NCBI GenBank assembly: GCA_025782575.1
Contig: JALGYY010000017.1
Location: forward strand, 671,892 to 735,891
From: a bacterium
Lineage (GTDB): Bacteria > Orphanbacterota > Orphanbacteria > Orphanbacterales > Orphanbacteraceae
DNA: 64,000 bases
Reading direction: 5' to 3'
This document shows positions 34,383 through 43,444 of this stretch, piece after piece. Both the position numbers and the translations under genes were made by a program. The number at the start of each line of letters is the position of its first letter. Position 1 is the stretch's first letter. The notes below the pieces were generated by a model, which was given only the letters and a program-made list of their open reading frames with translations, was not told the origin of the DNA and did not search any database.

Positions 34383-35333
34383 ATGCACCTCTCTATTCTG
34401 TCCACGAACGTCGTTCGTCCCGCCGGTCGCTCTTTGCCCGGACTGCTTTCTCTGGCAATTCTTACAGCGTTCGCCGCACCGTCGACCGGGACAGCCCAGT
34501 GCCCGGAAGAACCGCAATTCCAGAACTTCACCGGAGCCGGAAGTACTGTCTGCCCTTGTTTTGTTGTCGGCGAAGAGGCAGGCGCTGTATTCAACGTACC
34601 CGCTTCTCACTATCCGATCGAAATTCTGAAAGTCGGAATCGGGTGGGGTTCACAGTTCGGCGGCGCTCCACAGTCGCAGGAATCGGCCATTAAAATCTAT
34701 TCCTCCGGCCTTCCCAATCCGGGTGCTCCGATATTCAGCCTCCCCGGCCCGATAATGAACGACGGCTTCATCAATGAGTTCAATCTTGAGCCGCTGCCGG
34801 GAACGATCACGGTGAGCAGCGAATTCTCAGTGACACTCACGTTTCTGAATCAGAATGCGGGAAACATCTTCGCCCCCTCAGTCGTGCATGACGGTAACGG
34901 CTGCACGCCAACACGCAATCTCGTCTTCGCCATTCCGGGGGGATGGGCCGACGCCTGCCTGCTCGGCGTTACCGGCGACTGGGTTTTTTATGTGAAATAT
35001 CGCCAGGCAAACTGTACGGCCACCGGCGTAGAAGAAGAGCTGTTCGCAACGAACGTCCCGGCCGCACTCTTTTCCCCTTCACCGAACCCATTCACATCGG
35101 AGACGAGAATCAACTTCCTGCTCGGTTCGACCGAACAGGTTCGGCTCGCCGTGTATGACATCAGGGGACGCCTGGTCGACACGCTGGCGGATGAGACTTT
35201 CTCGGCCGGCCGGCATTCCGTATCCTGGACAGGGGCGGATCGGACCGGCGCGGGGAGCGCATCCGGTGTCTATTTCCTCCGCATGGAAGCGGGAGACTAT
35301 CGGGAGACCAAGAAACTCGTTCTGAACCGCTAG
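34383..35333 (+). CDS. Secreted protein of unknown function with FlgD-Ig sorting domain
   Basis: AAGGAGGT lies 5 nt before the ATG. The 316-aa product has a signal peptide ending about residue 38 (STGTAQ). A beta-rich domain with two close cysteines near its start (GSTVCPCFVVG) covers about residues 40-215 and matches nothing I recognise. The C-terminal 85 residues are a FlgD-Ig/type IX-like domain (SPNPFTSETRINFLLG ... SGVYFLRMEAG ... KKLVLNR). It is a single-gene unit with its own promoter and a shared terminator. Confidence 0.75.
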   Translation: MHLSILSTNVVRPAGRSLPGLLSLAILTAFAAPSTGTAQCPEEPQFQNFTGAGSTVCPCFVVGEEAGAVFNVPASHYPIEILKVGIGWGSQFGGAPQSQESAIKIYSSGLPNPGAPIFSLPGPIMNDGFINEFNLEPLPGTITVSSEFSVTLTFLNQNAGNIFAPSVVHDGNGCTPTRNLVFAIPGGWADACLLGVTGDWVFYVKYRQANCTATGVEEELFATNVPAALFSPSPNPFTSETRINFLLGSTEQVRLAVYDIRGRLVDTLADETFSAGRHSVSWTGADRTGAGSASGVYFLRMEAGDYRETKKLVLNR

Positions 35334-35376
35334 GTCAGTTCTAGAGAGCTCCGGAAAACAGGTCTCACCATCAAAA

Positions 35377-35399
35377 AGGCCGCCCCATCGGGGCGGCCT
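35377..35399 (-). terminator. Rho-independent terminator of the secG-tRNA-Leu unit (bidirectional)
   Basis: A 10-bp GC-rich stem AGGCCGCCCC / GGGGCGGCCT with a 3-nt loop is followed on the minus strand by TTTTTGAT. It lies 15 nt past the tRNA's CCA end and 44 nt past the converging plus-strand gene. Confidence 0.85.
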
Positions 35400-35413
35400 G
35401 CTTCATTCGATCA

Positions 35414-35499
35414 TGGTGCCGAGGGCGGGATTCGAACCCGCACAGGCAAAGCCCACTGCCCCCTCAAGACAGCGTGTCTACCAATTCCACCACCTCGGC
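35414..35499 (-). tRNA. tRNA-Leu (anticodon GAG), CCA encoded
   Basis: The minus-strand sequence folds as a class II tRNA. The acceptor stem is GCCGAGG/CCTCGGC with discriminator A and a templated CCA. The D-arm contains GGTGGAATTGGTAGAC. The anticodon stem is CTGTC/GGCAG with loop TTGAGGG (anticodon GAG), followed by a long variable arm and a T-arm GCGGGTTCGAATCCCGC. It follows secG, a frequent order in bacteria. Confidence 0.97.
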
Positions 35500-35514
35500 A
35501 AAACAAGGCTCATC

Positions 35515-35543
35515 AATGTAAACCGGTCCGTTGCAAGTGTCAA
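35515..35543 (-). promoter_or_regulatory. Promoter of the tRNA-Leu gene
   Basis: On the minus strand, a perfect TTGACA (35543-35538), a 17-bp spacer and TACATT (35520-35515) place initiation just upstream of the tRNA 5' end at 35499. Confidence 0.8.
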
Positions 35544-35584
35544 CAGGATCGGGGTAGCGGGCGGAGCCTGGTGAGGAATCCAGA

Positions 35585-36028
35585 CTAGTTTCCGTCTCCC
35601 GCCGTGGTGGCCGGTGCATCACCAGCCGTACCGGGTGCCGTCACTGGAAGAGCGGCCTCACCGTCACCAGCGACTGGAGCTCCAGCTCCCCCATCACCAT
35701 CCTGGGCGAGCGGTGCCACCGGCAGTCCCTGAGTGGGGATCGCGCTCCGGCCTTCCGCCTCGATGGCGCTCCGAAGAACGCTGCTCGACTGACTCCCGCC
35801 GCGCGCGGCCATAGTAAGGGTCAGAGAACTGACCATGAATACGACGGCGAGAACGGTTGTCGCCTTGGACAGAAACGTTGCGGCACCGCGCCCACCGAAG
35901 ACCGCCTGCGATCCCCCGCCGCCACCGAATGCGCCGGCGAGCCCGCCTCCCTTGCTCGACTGCAGCAGCACGGCCACAATGAGCAGAATGCAGTTCAGTA
36001 CGTGAATACCAGTCAATACAGCAATCAT
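35585..36028 (-). CDS. secG: Protein-export membrane protein SecG
   Basis: The 147-aa protein starts with the SecG pattern: a hydrophobic helix ([29 protein letters not shown]), the glycine-rich cytosolic loop with [15 protein letters not shown], and a second helix ([17 protein letters not shown]). SecG is a non-essential subunit of the SecYEG translocon that helps SecA-driven export. The C-terminal 60 residues are a Gly/Ala/Asp-rich tail, longer than in E. coli. It is the fourth gene of the gap-pgk-tpiA-secG order, 62 nt after tpiA. Confidence 0.95.
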   Translation of the reverse strand: MIAVLTGIHVLNCILLIVAVLLQSSKGGGLAGAFGGGGGSQAVFGGRGAATFLSKATTVLAVVFMVSSLTLTMAARGGSQSSSVLRSAIEAEGRSAIPTQGLPVAPLAQDGDGGAGAPVAGDGEAALPVTAPGTAGDAPATTAGDGN

Positions 36029-36090
36029 TCCAGAATCACCCTTCCTGAGAAATCGAGACGTCAGCCGGATCCTCTTGGATACCGGCCTCG

Positions 36091-36846
36091 TCAGGCGGAG
36101 TAGATAGCGGAAAATGACTCCGCGTCGAGGCTAGCTCCGCCCACCAGTACACCATCAATGTCTTCTGCGGCGAGAAGCTCCCCTGCGTTGGAGGGCTTCA
36201 CGCTACCTCCATATAATATCCGAACCCGGGCGGAAACGTCACCACCGAAAGATGACTCCAGAAATTCCCGGATTTCATGGTGCATCTCTTGGGCATCCGC
36301 GGAAGTGGCCGTCTTGCCCGTCCCGATGGCCCAGACCGGCTCATAGGCAACAGAGAGCTTCAGAGAGGCCTGATCGGCCCTGACACCGTCAAGGGCGACC
36401 GACAACTGCCTTCGGACGACACTCTCTGCTTCTCCCCTCTCCCGCTCACTTTCCACCTCTCCCACGCATAGGACGGTGTGGAGCCCGGCATCCAGCGCTT
36501 TCACCACTTTGTCATGCACGATTTCGTCTGTATCGCCCGAAATCGCCCTTCTCTCCGAATGACCGACGAGAGTCGCCGTGCAGCCGAGATCGAGGAGCAT
36601 CCCTGTCGACACCTGGCCGGTGTAGGCGCCCGAATCAAATGGGGAAACGTCCTGTGCAGCCAGAATGATCCTCGTCCCCTCCAGAATCTCGGCTACAGCC
36701 GCAAGATAGGGATAGGGGGGGGCGAGCAGCATGTCTCTCTCCGCTCCAGCCGTTGCCATGCTGTTCTTCAGTGACCGGGCCAGGGCGGACGCCGAAGCTC
36801 GGTCGAGATTCATTTTCCAGTTGCCGGCTATCAAAGGCCTTCTCAC
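36091..36846 (-). CDS. tpiA: Triose-phosphate isomerase
   Basis: GTG start at 36846 with GGAG 9 nt upstream; the track ORF begins 30 codons early, inside pgk. The 251-aa length is standard. The N-terminus [12 protein letters not shown] carries the active-site Asn and Lys. LVGHSERR has the catalytic His and [15 protein letters not shown] the catalytic Glu and the flexible phosphate loop. LYGGSVKP and [10 protein letters not shown] complete the phosphate site. It interconverts dihydroxyacetone phosphate and glyceraldehyde 3-phosphate. It starts 19 nt after pgk, in one operon. Confidence 0.97.
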   Translation of the reverse strand: MRRPLIAGNWKMNLDRASASALARSLKNSMATAGAERDMLLAPPYPYLAAVAEILEGTRIILAAQDVSPFDSGAYTGQVSTGMLLDLGCTATLVGHSERRAISGDTDEIVHDKVVKALDAGLHTVLCVGEVESERERGEAESVVRRQLSVALDGVRADQASLKLSVAYEPVWAIGTGKTATSADAQEMHHEIREFLESSFGGDVSARVRILYGGSVKPSNAGELLAAEDIDGVLVGGASLDAESFSAIYSA

Positions 36847-36865
36847 GATCGGTATCTCCGCTTCG

Positions 36866-38059
36866 TCAAATGTCGGTAAGTGAGGCCACCCCGGGAAGCT
36901 CCCGCCCCTCGATGAACTCGAGTGACGCCCCCCCACCGGTGGAGACGTGGGATATACGGTCTTCGAAATCTCCCTCCCGAATCGCCCGGGCGGTATCGCC
37001 GCCGCCGATCACGGTAACGGCCCCCTTGTCGGTCGCTCGGGCTGCCGATTCGGCCAGCGCCCTCGTCCCTATCCCGAAATTCGGCATTTCAAAAACGCCC
37101 ATGGGACCGTTCCAGAACAGAGTGCGAGCGGCCTGGATCTCTGCCGAAAATCGTTCGACCGTAGCCGGGCCGATATCCATGATCCGCCATCCCTTTTCGA
37201 TGGCGTCGACCGCCACCACCTGGGTGGCCGCGCTGTTTTCGAACGCCGACGCGATCACCACATCGGTCGGAAGCAGAAGCTTGTCCTCTCCCAGATCACC
37301 CAGTATGTCCCGGGCGACATCCAGGCGGTCCGGCTCGACCAGCGAATCGCCGATCTCGAGCCCCATCGCCTGGAAAAACGTCCCGATCATTCCGCCGCCG
37401 ACCATCAATCGGTCCACGCGGCTCTCAAGATTCCGGATCACATCGATCTTGCCGCTGATCTTCGCTCCACCCAGAACCGCAACGAACGGGGACTCCGCTT
37501 TGTCGAGAAGCCGCGACAGGTAGTCGATCTCCTTTTCCATCAGAAATCCGGCTACGTTTTCGTCGAAGTACGAAGTAATCCCCGCAGTCGATGCGTGGGC
37601 GCGGTGGGCCGTGCCGAAGGCGTCGTTCACATAGCAATCCCCCAGCCGGGCGAGGGCTTCCGCGAACGCGGGGTCGTTTGCTGTTTCCTCGCTATGAAAT
37701 CGGACGTTCTCGAGCAGAATAATGTCCCCTTCCGCGAGCGCTTCCACCCGTTTTTCCACTCGCTCACCGATTGTTTCATCGATAAAGTGAACGGTCCGGC
37801 CACCAAGCAGATGGCGCAGATGCTCCGCCACGGGCGCGAGGGAAAGCGAGGGGATCCGTTCTCCCTTCGGGCGGCCGAGATGGGTGATCAGCACCACACG
37901 GGCGCCCCCTTCATACAGGTATTTGATCGTGGGAAGCGCGGCCCGGATGCGTTTGTCGTCCGCTACCGATCCGGCATCAGACAGAGGGACATTGAAATCG
38001 ACCCTGACCAGAACGCGCTTCCCCTTGACCTGTATATCGCGGACCGTCTTCTTCTGCAT
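36866..38059 (-). CDS. pgk: Phosphoglycerate kinase
   Basis: The 397-aa product has the family pattern throughout: RVLVRVDFNVPL near the N-terminus, LITHLGRPKG, LLENVRFH, VNDAFGTAHRAHAST, and the nucleotide site VLGGAKISGKIDV followed by GGMIGTFF and WNGPMGVFE, then VIGGGDTA near the C-terminus. It makes ATP from 1,3-bisphosphoglycerate. AGGAG is 6 nt before the ATG and the start lies 8 nt after gap, so translation is probably coupled. Confidence 0.98.
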   Translation of the reverse strand: MQKKTVRDIQVKGKRVLVRVDFNVPLSDAGSVADDKRIRAALPTIKYLYEGGARVVLITHLGRPKGERIPSLSLAPVAEHLRHLLGGRTVHFIDETIGERVEKRVEALAEGDIILLENVRFHSEETANDPAFAEALARLGDCYVNDAFGTAHRAHASTAGITSYFDENVAGFLMEKEIDYLSRLLDKAESPFVAVLGGAKISGKIDVIRNLESRVDRLMVGGGMIGTFFQAMGLEIGDSLVEPDRLDVARDILGDLGEDKLLLPTDVVIASAFENSAATQVVAVDAIEKGWRIMDIGPATVERFSAEIQAARTLFWNGPMGVFEMPNFGIGTRALAESAARATDKGAVTVIGGGDTARAIREGDFEDRISHVSTGGGASLEFIEGRELPGVASLTDI

Positions 38060-38067
38060 CGGATCTC

Positions 38068-39075
38068 CTACGAGAGTCCCGCCGCGATCTTGCCGGCCAT
38101 ATCGACCATGCGATTCGCATATCCCGCTTCGTTGTCGTACCAGGAGAGAACTTTGATGAGATTGCCCCCCATGACATCGGTGGAGAGGCCGTCCACAATG
38201 GAAGAGGCCTTGTTCCCGATGATGTCGCTCGACACCAGCGGTTCCTCGCTGTAGACAAGATAGCCCTTCATCGGCCCCTCGGCAGCCTTACGGAGAGCGT
38301 CGTTGACTTCAGCCGCCGTAACTTCGCGGCCTGCAAGAACAACGAGATCGACGAGCGATCCGTCCGGCACGGGGACGCGCACCGCCAGTCCGTTCAGCTT
38401 CCCCTTCAGTTCGGGAAGCACGGTCGCGACAGCCGCTGCCGCTCCGGTCGATGTCGGAATCATGGAGAGCGCCGCAGCCCGGGCCCGTCTCAGATCTTTA
38501 TGGGGCAGATCGAGTATCTTCTGATCATTCGTGTAGGCATGAATCGTTGTCATCACACCCTTCTCGATGCCGAACGAGTCGTTCAGCACCTTGGCTACCG
38601 GTGCGAGACAGTTAGTGGTACAGGATGCGGTCGAGATCACGTGATGATTGTCGGGATCGTAGGCGTCATCGTTCACACCCATCACCACGGTAAAATCGGG
38701 GTCTTTCGCCGGTGCCGATATGATGACCTTTTTCGCTCCTGCTTCCATGTGCTTCGTCGCACCCGCCCGCTCCCGGAAGAATCCCGTGCACTCAAACACG
38801 ATGTCGACTCCAAGATCCGACCAGGGAAGCTTGGAGGGGTCCGCTTCTGCGTAGTAAGCGATCCTTTGGTCACGGTTGACGATAGCCCCTTTGTCCGCCC
38901 TTACCTGGCTCTTCAGATTGCCGTGAACAGAATCGTAGTTGATCAGGTGAGCGATCGTGCGAGAGTCCGCCAGATCATTGACGGCAGCGAGGTTGAAATC
39001 TGGATTGTTGCGAATCGCCCGAAACACAAGTCGACCGATACGGCCGCAGCCGTTGATTGCTACTGTAACTGGCAA
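38068..39075 (-). CDS. gap: Glyceraldehyde-3-phosphate dehydrogenase (canonical, glycolytic)
   Basis: TTG start at 39075, with AGGAGG 6 nt upstream, gives MPVTVAINGCGRIGR and a standard 335 residues; the track start adds 25 codons. It has the NAD-binding GXGXXG-like start, the catalytic Cys in STASCTTNCLAP, the His in TTIHAYTNDQ and WYDNEAGYANRM at the C-terminus. It oxidises glyceraldehyde 3-phosphate with phosphate and NAD(P). It is the first gene of gap-pgk-tpiA-secG and has a strong promoter. A longer paralogue lies at 13058. Confidence 0.98.
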   Translation of the reverse strand: MPVTVAINGCGRIGRLVFRAIRNNPDFNLAAVNDLADSRTIAHLINYDSVHGNLKSQVRADKGAIVNRDQRIAYYAEADPSKLPWSDLGVDIVFECTGFFRERAGATKHMEAGAKKVIISAPAKDPDFTVVMGVNDDAYDPDNHHVISTASCTTNCLAPVAKVLNDSFGIEKGVMTTIHAYTNDQKILDLPHKDLRRARAAALSMIPTSTGAAAAVATVLPELKGKLNGLAVRVPVPDGSLVDLVVLAGREVTAAEVNDALRKAAEGPMKGYLVYSEEPLVSSDIIGNKASSIVDGLSTDVMGGNLIKVLSWYDNEAGYANRMVDMAGKIAAGLS

Positions 39076-39121
39076 GGTGTGCCTCCTGAAGGATAGGTAG
39101 ATCCAAGGGTCCGTACTGGGC

Positions 39122-39150
39122 AATTTATGGGGAGGCGGGGGCTCTGTCAA
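39122..39150 (-). promoter_or_regulatory. Promoter of the gap-pgk-tpiA-secG operon
   Basis: TTGACA (39150-39145), a 17-bp spacer and TAAATT (39127-39122) on the minus strand, 47 nt before the TTG start. The -35 box matches consensus exactly. Confidence 0.82.
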
Positions 39151-39185
39151 GGGGTGATGCCTGTCGGGTCGGTAGAAGCGAGTCG

Positions 39186-40073
39186 CTAACCAGCCGGAAT
39201 CAAGATCGTGATCCTGGTTCCTTCACCGCGGGCGCTTTCCATACTCATCTCCCCGCCTGAATCCTTCACGATGGTCTGACAGACAGAGAGGCCGAGCCCC
39301 TCGCGGGAAGGACCTTTCGTGGAGAAACCGGCCTCGAACACCCTCGGGAGATCCTCGGGGGAGATTCCCTGCCCGAAGTCTTCTATCCGAATGACCACGC
39401 GGCCATTCGAGTCGTTCGCCGTGGCGATATGAACACGCCCCCCTTCCCCCTTCCGCCGCCCGACGGCATCCGCCGCGTTCGAGAGCAGGGAGAGAAGGAG
39501 CTGCTGCCAGCGGACCGGGTCGAGAGAAACCTGGGCCAGATCTCTCGACAGGTCGAGATCAAAATCGATGTTCTCGTATTGACTGAGCATTCGCGCGAAA
39601 GAAGTGACCCCTCGGATCAGCTCGTTCAGATCGCTTCGGTAGTTCTTTTTGGGACTCTCGGAAAAGTTGATGAGGCTGACGGCCAGAGTCTGAACCTTCT
39701 GGAACTGGTCCTTGGCGATCCTGAGATTCGTCAGCGCCTTGGGACTATCCCCGTTTCGGACGCACATTTCGCTGATGTCGAGGCGTGCGCCCAGCACACC
39801 GAGGAGATTATGGATCTTGTAACCCACCTCCGCACTTACGCGACCTAATGCAGTAAGTGTGGATGAATTCTCTATTGAAGATGCCCGTTCCCGCTGCCTC
39901 TCCTTGAGGCCGTCTTCGATCTGAACAAGACGGTGGGAGATTTCGGCGCTTACTTCGAGTATGCGCGCCTTTGTTTCCAGCTCACTCTCGCTCGGAGAGT
40001 CACCCGAGGGCTCAGCGATAGCTTCGAGTGCACCCAGTAGCGAGCGTGTCTCTTCAAGATAAGAGATCCCCAT
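39186..40073 (-). CDS. Histidine kinase-like protein with altered H-box
   Basis: GAGGAGG lies about 4 nt before the ATG. The 295-aa protein is soluble, with no membrane segment, and has an N-terminal coiled-coil-like helix (about 1-80). A dimerisation/H-box region follows at about 85-150 and an HATPase_c domain at about 170-293, with N-box LLLSLLSNAADAVGRR, G1 IEDFGQGI, a GFSTK F-box and G2 GREGLGLSVC-like residues. In the H-box, LGRVSAEVGYKIHNLLGVL, the position of the phospho-accepting His of the usual AHEINNPL is Tyr; a His occurs three residues later. It may use that shifted His or be a degenerate ATP-binding regulator. No response regulator is adjacent. Confidence 0.8.
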   Translation of the reverse strand: MGISYLEETRSLLGALEAIAEPSGDSPSESELETKARILEVSAEISHRLVQIEDGLKERQRERASSIENSSTLTALGRVSAEVGYKIHNLLGVLGARLDISEMCVRNGDSPKALTNLRIAKDQFQKVQTLAVSLINFSESPKKNYRSDLNELIRGVTSFARMLSQYENIDFDLDLSRDLAQVSLDPVRWQQLLLSLLSNAADAVGRRKGEGGRVHIATANDSNGRVVIRIEDFGQGISPEDLPRVFEAGFSTKGPSREGLGLSVCQTIVKDSGGEMSMESARGEGTRITILIPAG

Positions 40074-40239
40074 CCGGCCTCCTCAACGACAAGCGGGATA
40101 ACGCCTATACATTCAAGAGAATCGGCCGATTGAGCGGGATCTTGAACATCTCCCTTATGGAAAAAATAGAGAGAAAAGATCGGCAATCAGAATCAAATTC
40201 GAACAGATCTTGGAGAGTGGAAAACCGGAGAGGGTGCTG

Positions 40240-41097
40240 TCAGGACTTCTCGGGCCGTGGTCCCTGATTCTGGGTTCGCCGGGGTCTTCTCCTGGACCGC
40301 CGCTGCCCTTGCTTAGGCCGCCCATCGCCCCTCTGCTTCGCTCGATCGAGGGCTGACCGTGCCGCCGCCTGCTCCGCCTCTTTTTTCGTATTGCCGTCTC
40401 CCCGCCCCCAGATCCGTCCCGACACAGCAACTTCGACGTGAAATGTCTTATCATGATCGGGCCCCGCTTCGCGGCGGATCCTGTAGACAGGGTGAACCTT
40501 GCGTTCACTCTGTACCTTTTCCTGCAGGAGGCTCTTGTAGTTGATGTTTTCTTCGTTCTGCGTGATTTCGAGCACTTCATCCAGGATGATGCGACCGATC
40601 AACTTCTGGCAATCTTCGAATCCCCGATCGAGATAGATCGCCCCGATCACTCCCTCCAGAGCGTCTGCAATGATGGACGTTCGATTTCGGCCGCCCGATT
40701 CGATCTCGCCTGATGAGAGGAGAAGATATTTGCCGAGCCCCATTTCCTCGGCTTTCTGCGCGAGGATCTGCCGGCTCACGATCAGTGACTTGATCTTGGT
40801 CAGATTCCCCTCGTTCTCGGTGGGTCTTGATTTGTAGAGGTGATCGTTCACTACAAGGCCGAGAACGGAATCGCCCAGAAACTCCATCCGCTCGTTCGAT
40901 TCGATTCGATTCGCTCTCTTGCCGTTCAGGTAGGAGCGATGGATGAGAGCCTGATTCAGAAGGGAGAGATTGCGGAATCGTACTCCGAGCCTGTCTTCGA
41001 GTTGGCGCAGAAGCTTCAGACGCTTGGGCGGAATCGGCTGTCCGTCCAGCGCTCTCGGCCTTCCGATTCCGAAGAGCCTCATGATTCGGTGTAACAT
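40240..41097 (-). CDS. rnc: Ribonuclease III
   Basis: The 285-aa product has the RNase III signature NERMEFLGDSVLGLVVNDHLY with the metal-binding Glu and Asp, and DALEGVIGAIYLDRG with the second acidic pair. The double-stranded-RNA-binding domain lies at about 180-255 (NYKSLLQEKVQSERKVHPVYR ... GNTKKEAEQAAARSAL). An unusual, very basic C-terminal tail of about 28 residues (RRSRRRPRR) follows, which could add RNA affinity. It processes rRNA precursors and structured mRNAs. It is the last gene of the fatty-acid operon, 24 nt after fabF. Confidence 0.96.
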   Translation of the reverse strand: MLHRIMRLFGIGRPRALDGQPIPPKRLKLLRQLEDRLGVRFRNLSLLNQALIHRSYLNGKRANRIESNERMEFLGDSVLGLVVNDHLYKSRPTENEGNLTKIKSLIVSRQILAQKAEEMGLGKYLLLSSGEIESGGRNRTSIIADALEGVIGAIYLDRGFEDCQKLIGRIILDEVLEITQNEENINYKSLLQEKVQSERKVHPVYRIRREAGPDHDKTFHVEVAVSGRIWGRGDGNTKKEAEQAAARSALDRAKQRGDGRPKQGQRRSRRRPRRTQNQGPRPEKS

Positions 41098-41121
41098 CAG
41101 GTCCTTTTCGAACCGACTTCC

Positions 41122-42375
41122 TCAGGCATCAAGGCGCTTGATCAGGAGGCTCACGTTGTGACCTCCGAACCCGAAGGAGTTGGTGATGGCGGCCCGAAGA
41201 GTCACCTCGCGTGCTTTATTGGGCACATAGTCGAGGTCGCATTCCGGGTCGGCCGTTTCATAGTTGATGGTCGGAGGGATGATCCCCTCTCTCATGGCCA
41301 TCGTTGTCGCGATGAACTCCACACTGGCCGCCGCACCGAGCAGGTGGCCGGTCATCGATTTCGTGGAGTTGATCATAATGCTCTTCGCATGATCACCGAA
41401 AGCCACCTTGATGGCGATCGTTTCGAGCTTGTCGTTCAGAGGAGTTGATGTTCCGTGCGCGTTGATATGGTCGACCTCATCAGGATTGAGACCCCCCTCT
41501 TCGACTGCCATCGACATGGCCCGCGCCGCGCCGCGCCCCTCCGGAGATGGGGCCGTGATATGATACGCGTCAGCCGTCATTCCATACCCGGCAAGCTCAC
41601 CATAGATCGTCGCCCCCCTCGCGCGGGCAAACTCCAGTTCTTCCAGCACCACAATGCCCGATCCTTCGCCCATGACAAAACCGTCCCGCCCCTGGTCGAA
41701 GGGACGGCTCGACGTTTCCGGACTGTCATTCCTGGTGGAGAGGGCCTTCATCGACGCGAAGCCGCCGATCGAAAGAGGGGTAATCGCCGCTTCCGCGCCT
41801 CCACAGATCATGACATCCGCAGTCCCCCTCTGGAGAACCCGATACGCCTCTCCGATCGCGTGCGCTCCTGAAGAGCACGCCGAAACGGGCGCGAAACTGG
41901 GCCCGCGCGCGGAAAATCGAATCGACACCTGGCCGGATGCCATGTTGGCGATCATCATGGGAATGAAATGGGGGCTGACCCGCCGGGGTCCTTTGTTGAG
42001 AAGGGCTTTGTGCTGCGTCTCCCACGTCCACATCCCGCCGATACCCGCGCCGATGATTACTCCGACTCGATCGCCGTCGACATTTCCGTTTTCCATGTCG
42101 AGCCCGGAGTGATCAACCGCCATGATGCTCGCCGCGAGGGCGAACTTCACATAGGGATCGAACTTCCGCGCCTCTTTCCGGCCCATCCACTTCAGAGGGT
42201 CGAAGTCCTTTACTTCGGCGGCAAACTGAACCTCGAACCCCTCAGTATCGAACTGCGCGATCGGGCCGAATCCATGGCGACCGTGAATCAACGAGTCCCA
42301 CGTAGTCTCCAGATCGAGACCGACCGGCGAGACTACGCCCATCCCCGTAATAACGACTCTCTTGTCTTCAGGCAT
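41122..42375 (-). CDS. fabF: 3-oxoacyl-ACP synthase II
   Basis: The 417-aa protein has the ketosynthase Cys in SACSSGAHAIGEAYR, the two catalytic His in NAHGTSTPLND and TKSMTGHLLGAA, and the N-terminal VVITGMGVVSPVG. The length and the C-terminal NSFGFGGHN are typical of FabF. It elongates acyl-ACP with malonyl-ACP in fatty acid synthesis. It starts 12 nt after acpP. Confidence 0.97.
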   Translation of the reverse strand: MPEDKRVVITGMGVVSPVGLDLETTWDSLIHGRHGFGPIAQFDTEGFEVQFAAEVKDFDPLKWMGRKEARKFDPYVKFALAASIMAVDHSGLDMENGNVDGDRVGVIIGAGIGGMWTWETQHKALLNKGPRRVSPHFIPMMIANMASGQVSIRFSARGPSFAPVSACSSGAHAIGEAYRVLQRGTADVMICGGAEAAITPLSIGGFASMKALSTRNDSPETSSRPFDQGRDGFVMGEGSGIVVLEELEFARARGATIYGELAGYGMTADAYHITAPSPEGRGAARAMSMAVEEGGLNPDEVDHINAHGTSTPLNDKLETIAIKVAFGDHAKSIMINSTKSMTGHLLGAAASVEFIATTMAMREGIIPPTINYETADPECDLDYVPNKAREVTLRAAITNSFGFGGHNVSLLIKRLDA

Positions 42376-42387
42376 CGGTAATCGGGC

Positions 42388-42624
42388 CTAAGCGGTCGCG
42401 TGTTCGTTCAGGTAATTGACGGCGTCTTTAACCGTTGTGATTTTTTCGGCGTCCTCGTCAGGGATCTCGATATTGAACTCCTCTTCGAGCGCCATGACCA
42501 GTTCCACCGTGTCGAGTGAATCGGCGCCGAGATCATCGATAAATGAGGCATCGATCGTGACCTGCTCCGGACTCACACCAAGCTGCTCGACAATGATTTC
42601 CTTCACTTTTTCATCGTGTGACAT
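42388..42624 (-). CDS. acpP: Acyl carrier protein
   Basis: The 78-residue acidic protein has the phosphopantetheine site [21 protein letters not shown] with the modified Ser. This, its size and its place between fabG and fabF leave no doubt. It carries the growing acyl chain as a thioester. Confidence 0.98.
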   Translation of the reverse strand: MSHDEKVKEIIVEQLGVSPEQVTIDASFIDDLGADSLDTVELVMALEEEFNIEIPDEDAEKITTVKDAVNYLNEHATA

Positions 42625-42662
42625 CTTTAATTCTCCTCCGAACGAATACTCCGATTCGTTCT

Positions 42663-43442
42663 CTACATGACCATTCCACCATCCACATGGATGACCTGGC
42701 CGGTGATATAGCCGGCCGCAGGCGACGCGAGAAAAGCCACCGCGTTTGCTACGTCCTGGCTGACACCGAGCCGTTTCAGGGGAATGGCGCTCTGAAATTC
42801 CTTGCGCACTTCTTCAGGCAATACACGAGTCATTGCGGTCTCAATGAACCCGGGTGCTACTGCGTTGACCGTTACCCCCCGCGAGGCGAGCTCCTTGGCC
42901 ACCGATTTGCTGAAACCGATGATCCCCGCTTTTGACGCGGCATAGTTCGACTGCCCCGCATTACCCATCACGCCGACAATCGACGCAATGTTGATGATCC
43001 GGCCCCTACGGGCTTTAATCATCGGACGGACTACCGCTTTCGTAAAGTAATATGTGCCTTTCAGGTTCACATCGAGAACGGACTCCCACTCATCATCTTT
43101 CATTCTAAGAAGGAGATTGTCCCGGGTGATACCCGCATTGTTGACAAGAATATCAACGCGGCCGAATTTTTCCACCACTTTTTCGATGCATTCTGACACC
43201 TCGCCCCCATCGGTGACGTTCGTGCGGAACGAAATCGCCTTTCGGCCGAGATCACGGATCTCCCCGGCGGTTTCCTCCGCCTTTTCCGCATCGACGTCCA
43301 CAATGACCCCGTCCGCCCCCATCCGGGCCAGCGAGAGAGCGATCGCCTTGCCGATGTTCTGGGCACCGCCGGTCACAATCGCCACCTGGCCGCTCAGGCA
43401 ATCGGATGACATCAATTCCTGAGACGATTGCTGATCTGACAT
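42663..43442 (-). CDS. fabG: 3-oxoacyl-ACP reductase
   Basis: GGGGGAGG lies about 8 nt before the ATG. The 259-aa short-chain dehydrogenase has the NADP-binding [18 protein letters not shown], the catalytic Ser in [11 protein letters not shown] and YAASK with Tyr and Lys. The C-terminal [15 protein letters not shown] is typical of FabG. The N-terminus has an extra 15 or so residues ([13 protein letters not shown]). It reduces 3-oxoacyl-ACP. Confidence 0.97.
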   Translation of the reverse strand: MSDQQSSQELMSSDCLSGQVAIVTGGAQNIGKAIALSLARMGADGVIVDVDAEKAEETAGEIRDLGRKAISFRTNVTDGGEVSECIEKVVEKFGRVDILVNNAGITRDNLLLRMKDDEWESVLDVNLKGTYYFTKAVVRPMIKARRGRIINIASIVGVMGNAGQSNYAASKAGIIGFSKSVAKELASRGVTVNAVAPGFIETAMTRVLPEEVRKEFQSAIPLKRLGVSQDVANAVAFLASPAAGYITGQVIHVDGGMVM

Positions 43443-43444
43443 CG

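Noticed and set aside
36947-38254. 435-codon plus-strand ORF over pgk and gap
   Set aside because: It is antisense to two certain genes, has no family pattern, and exists because the GC-rich codons of the real genes avoid stops on the other strand.
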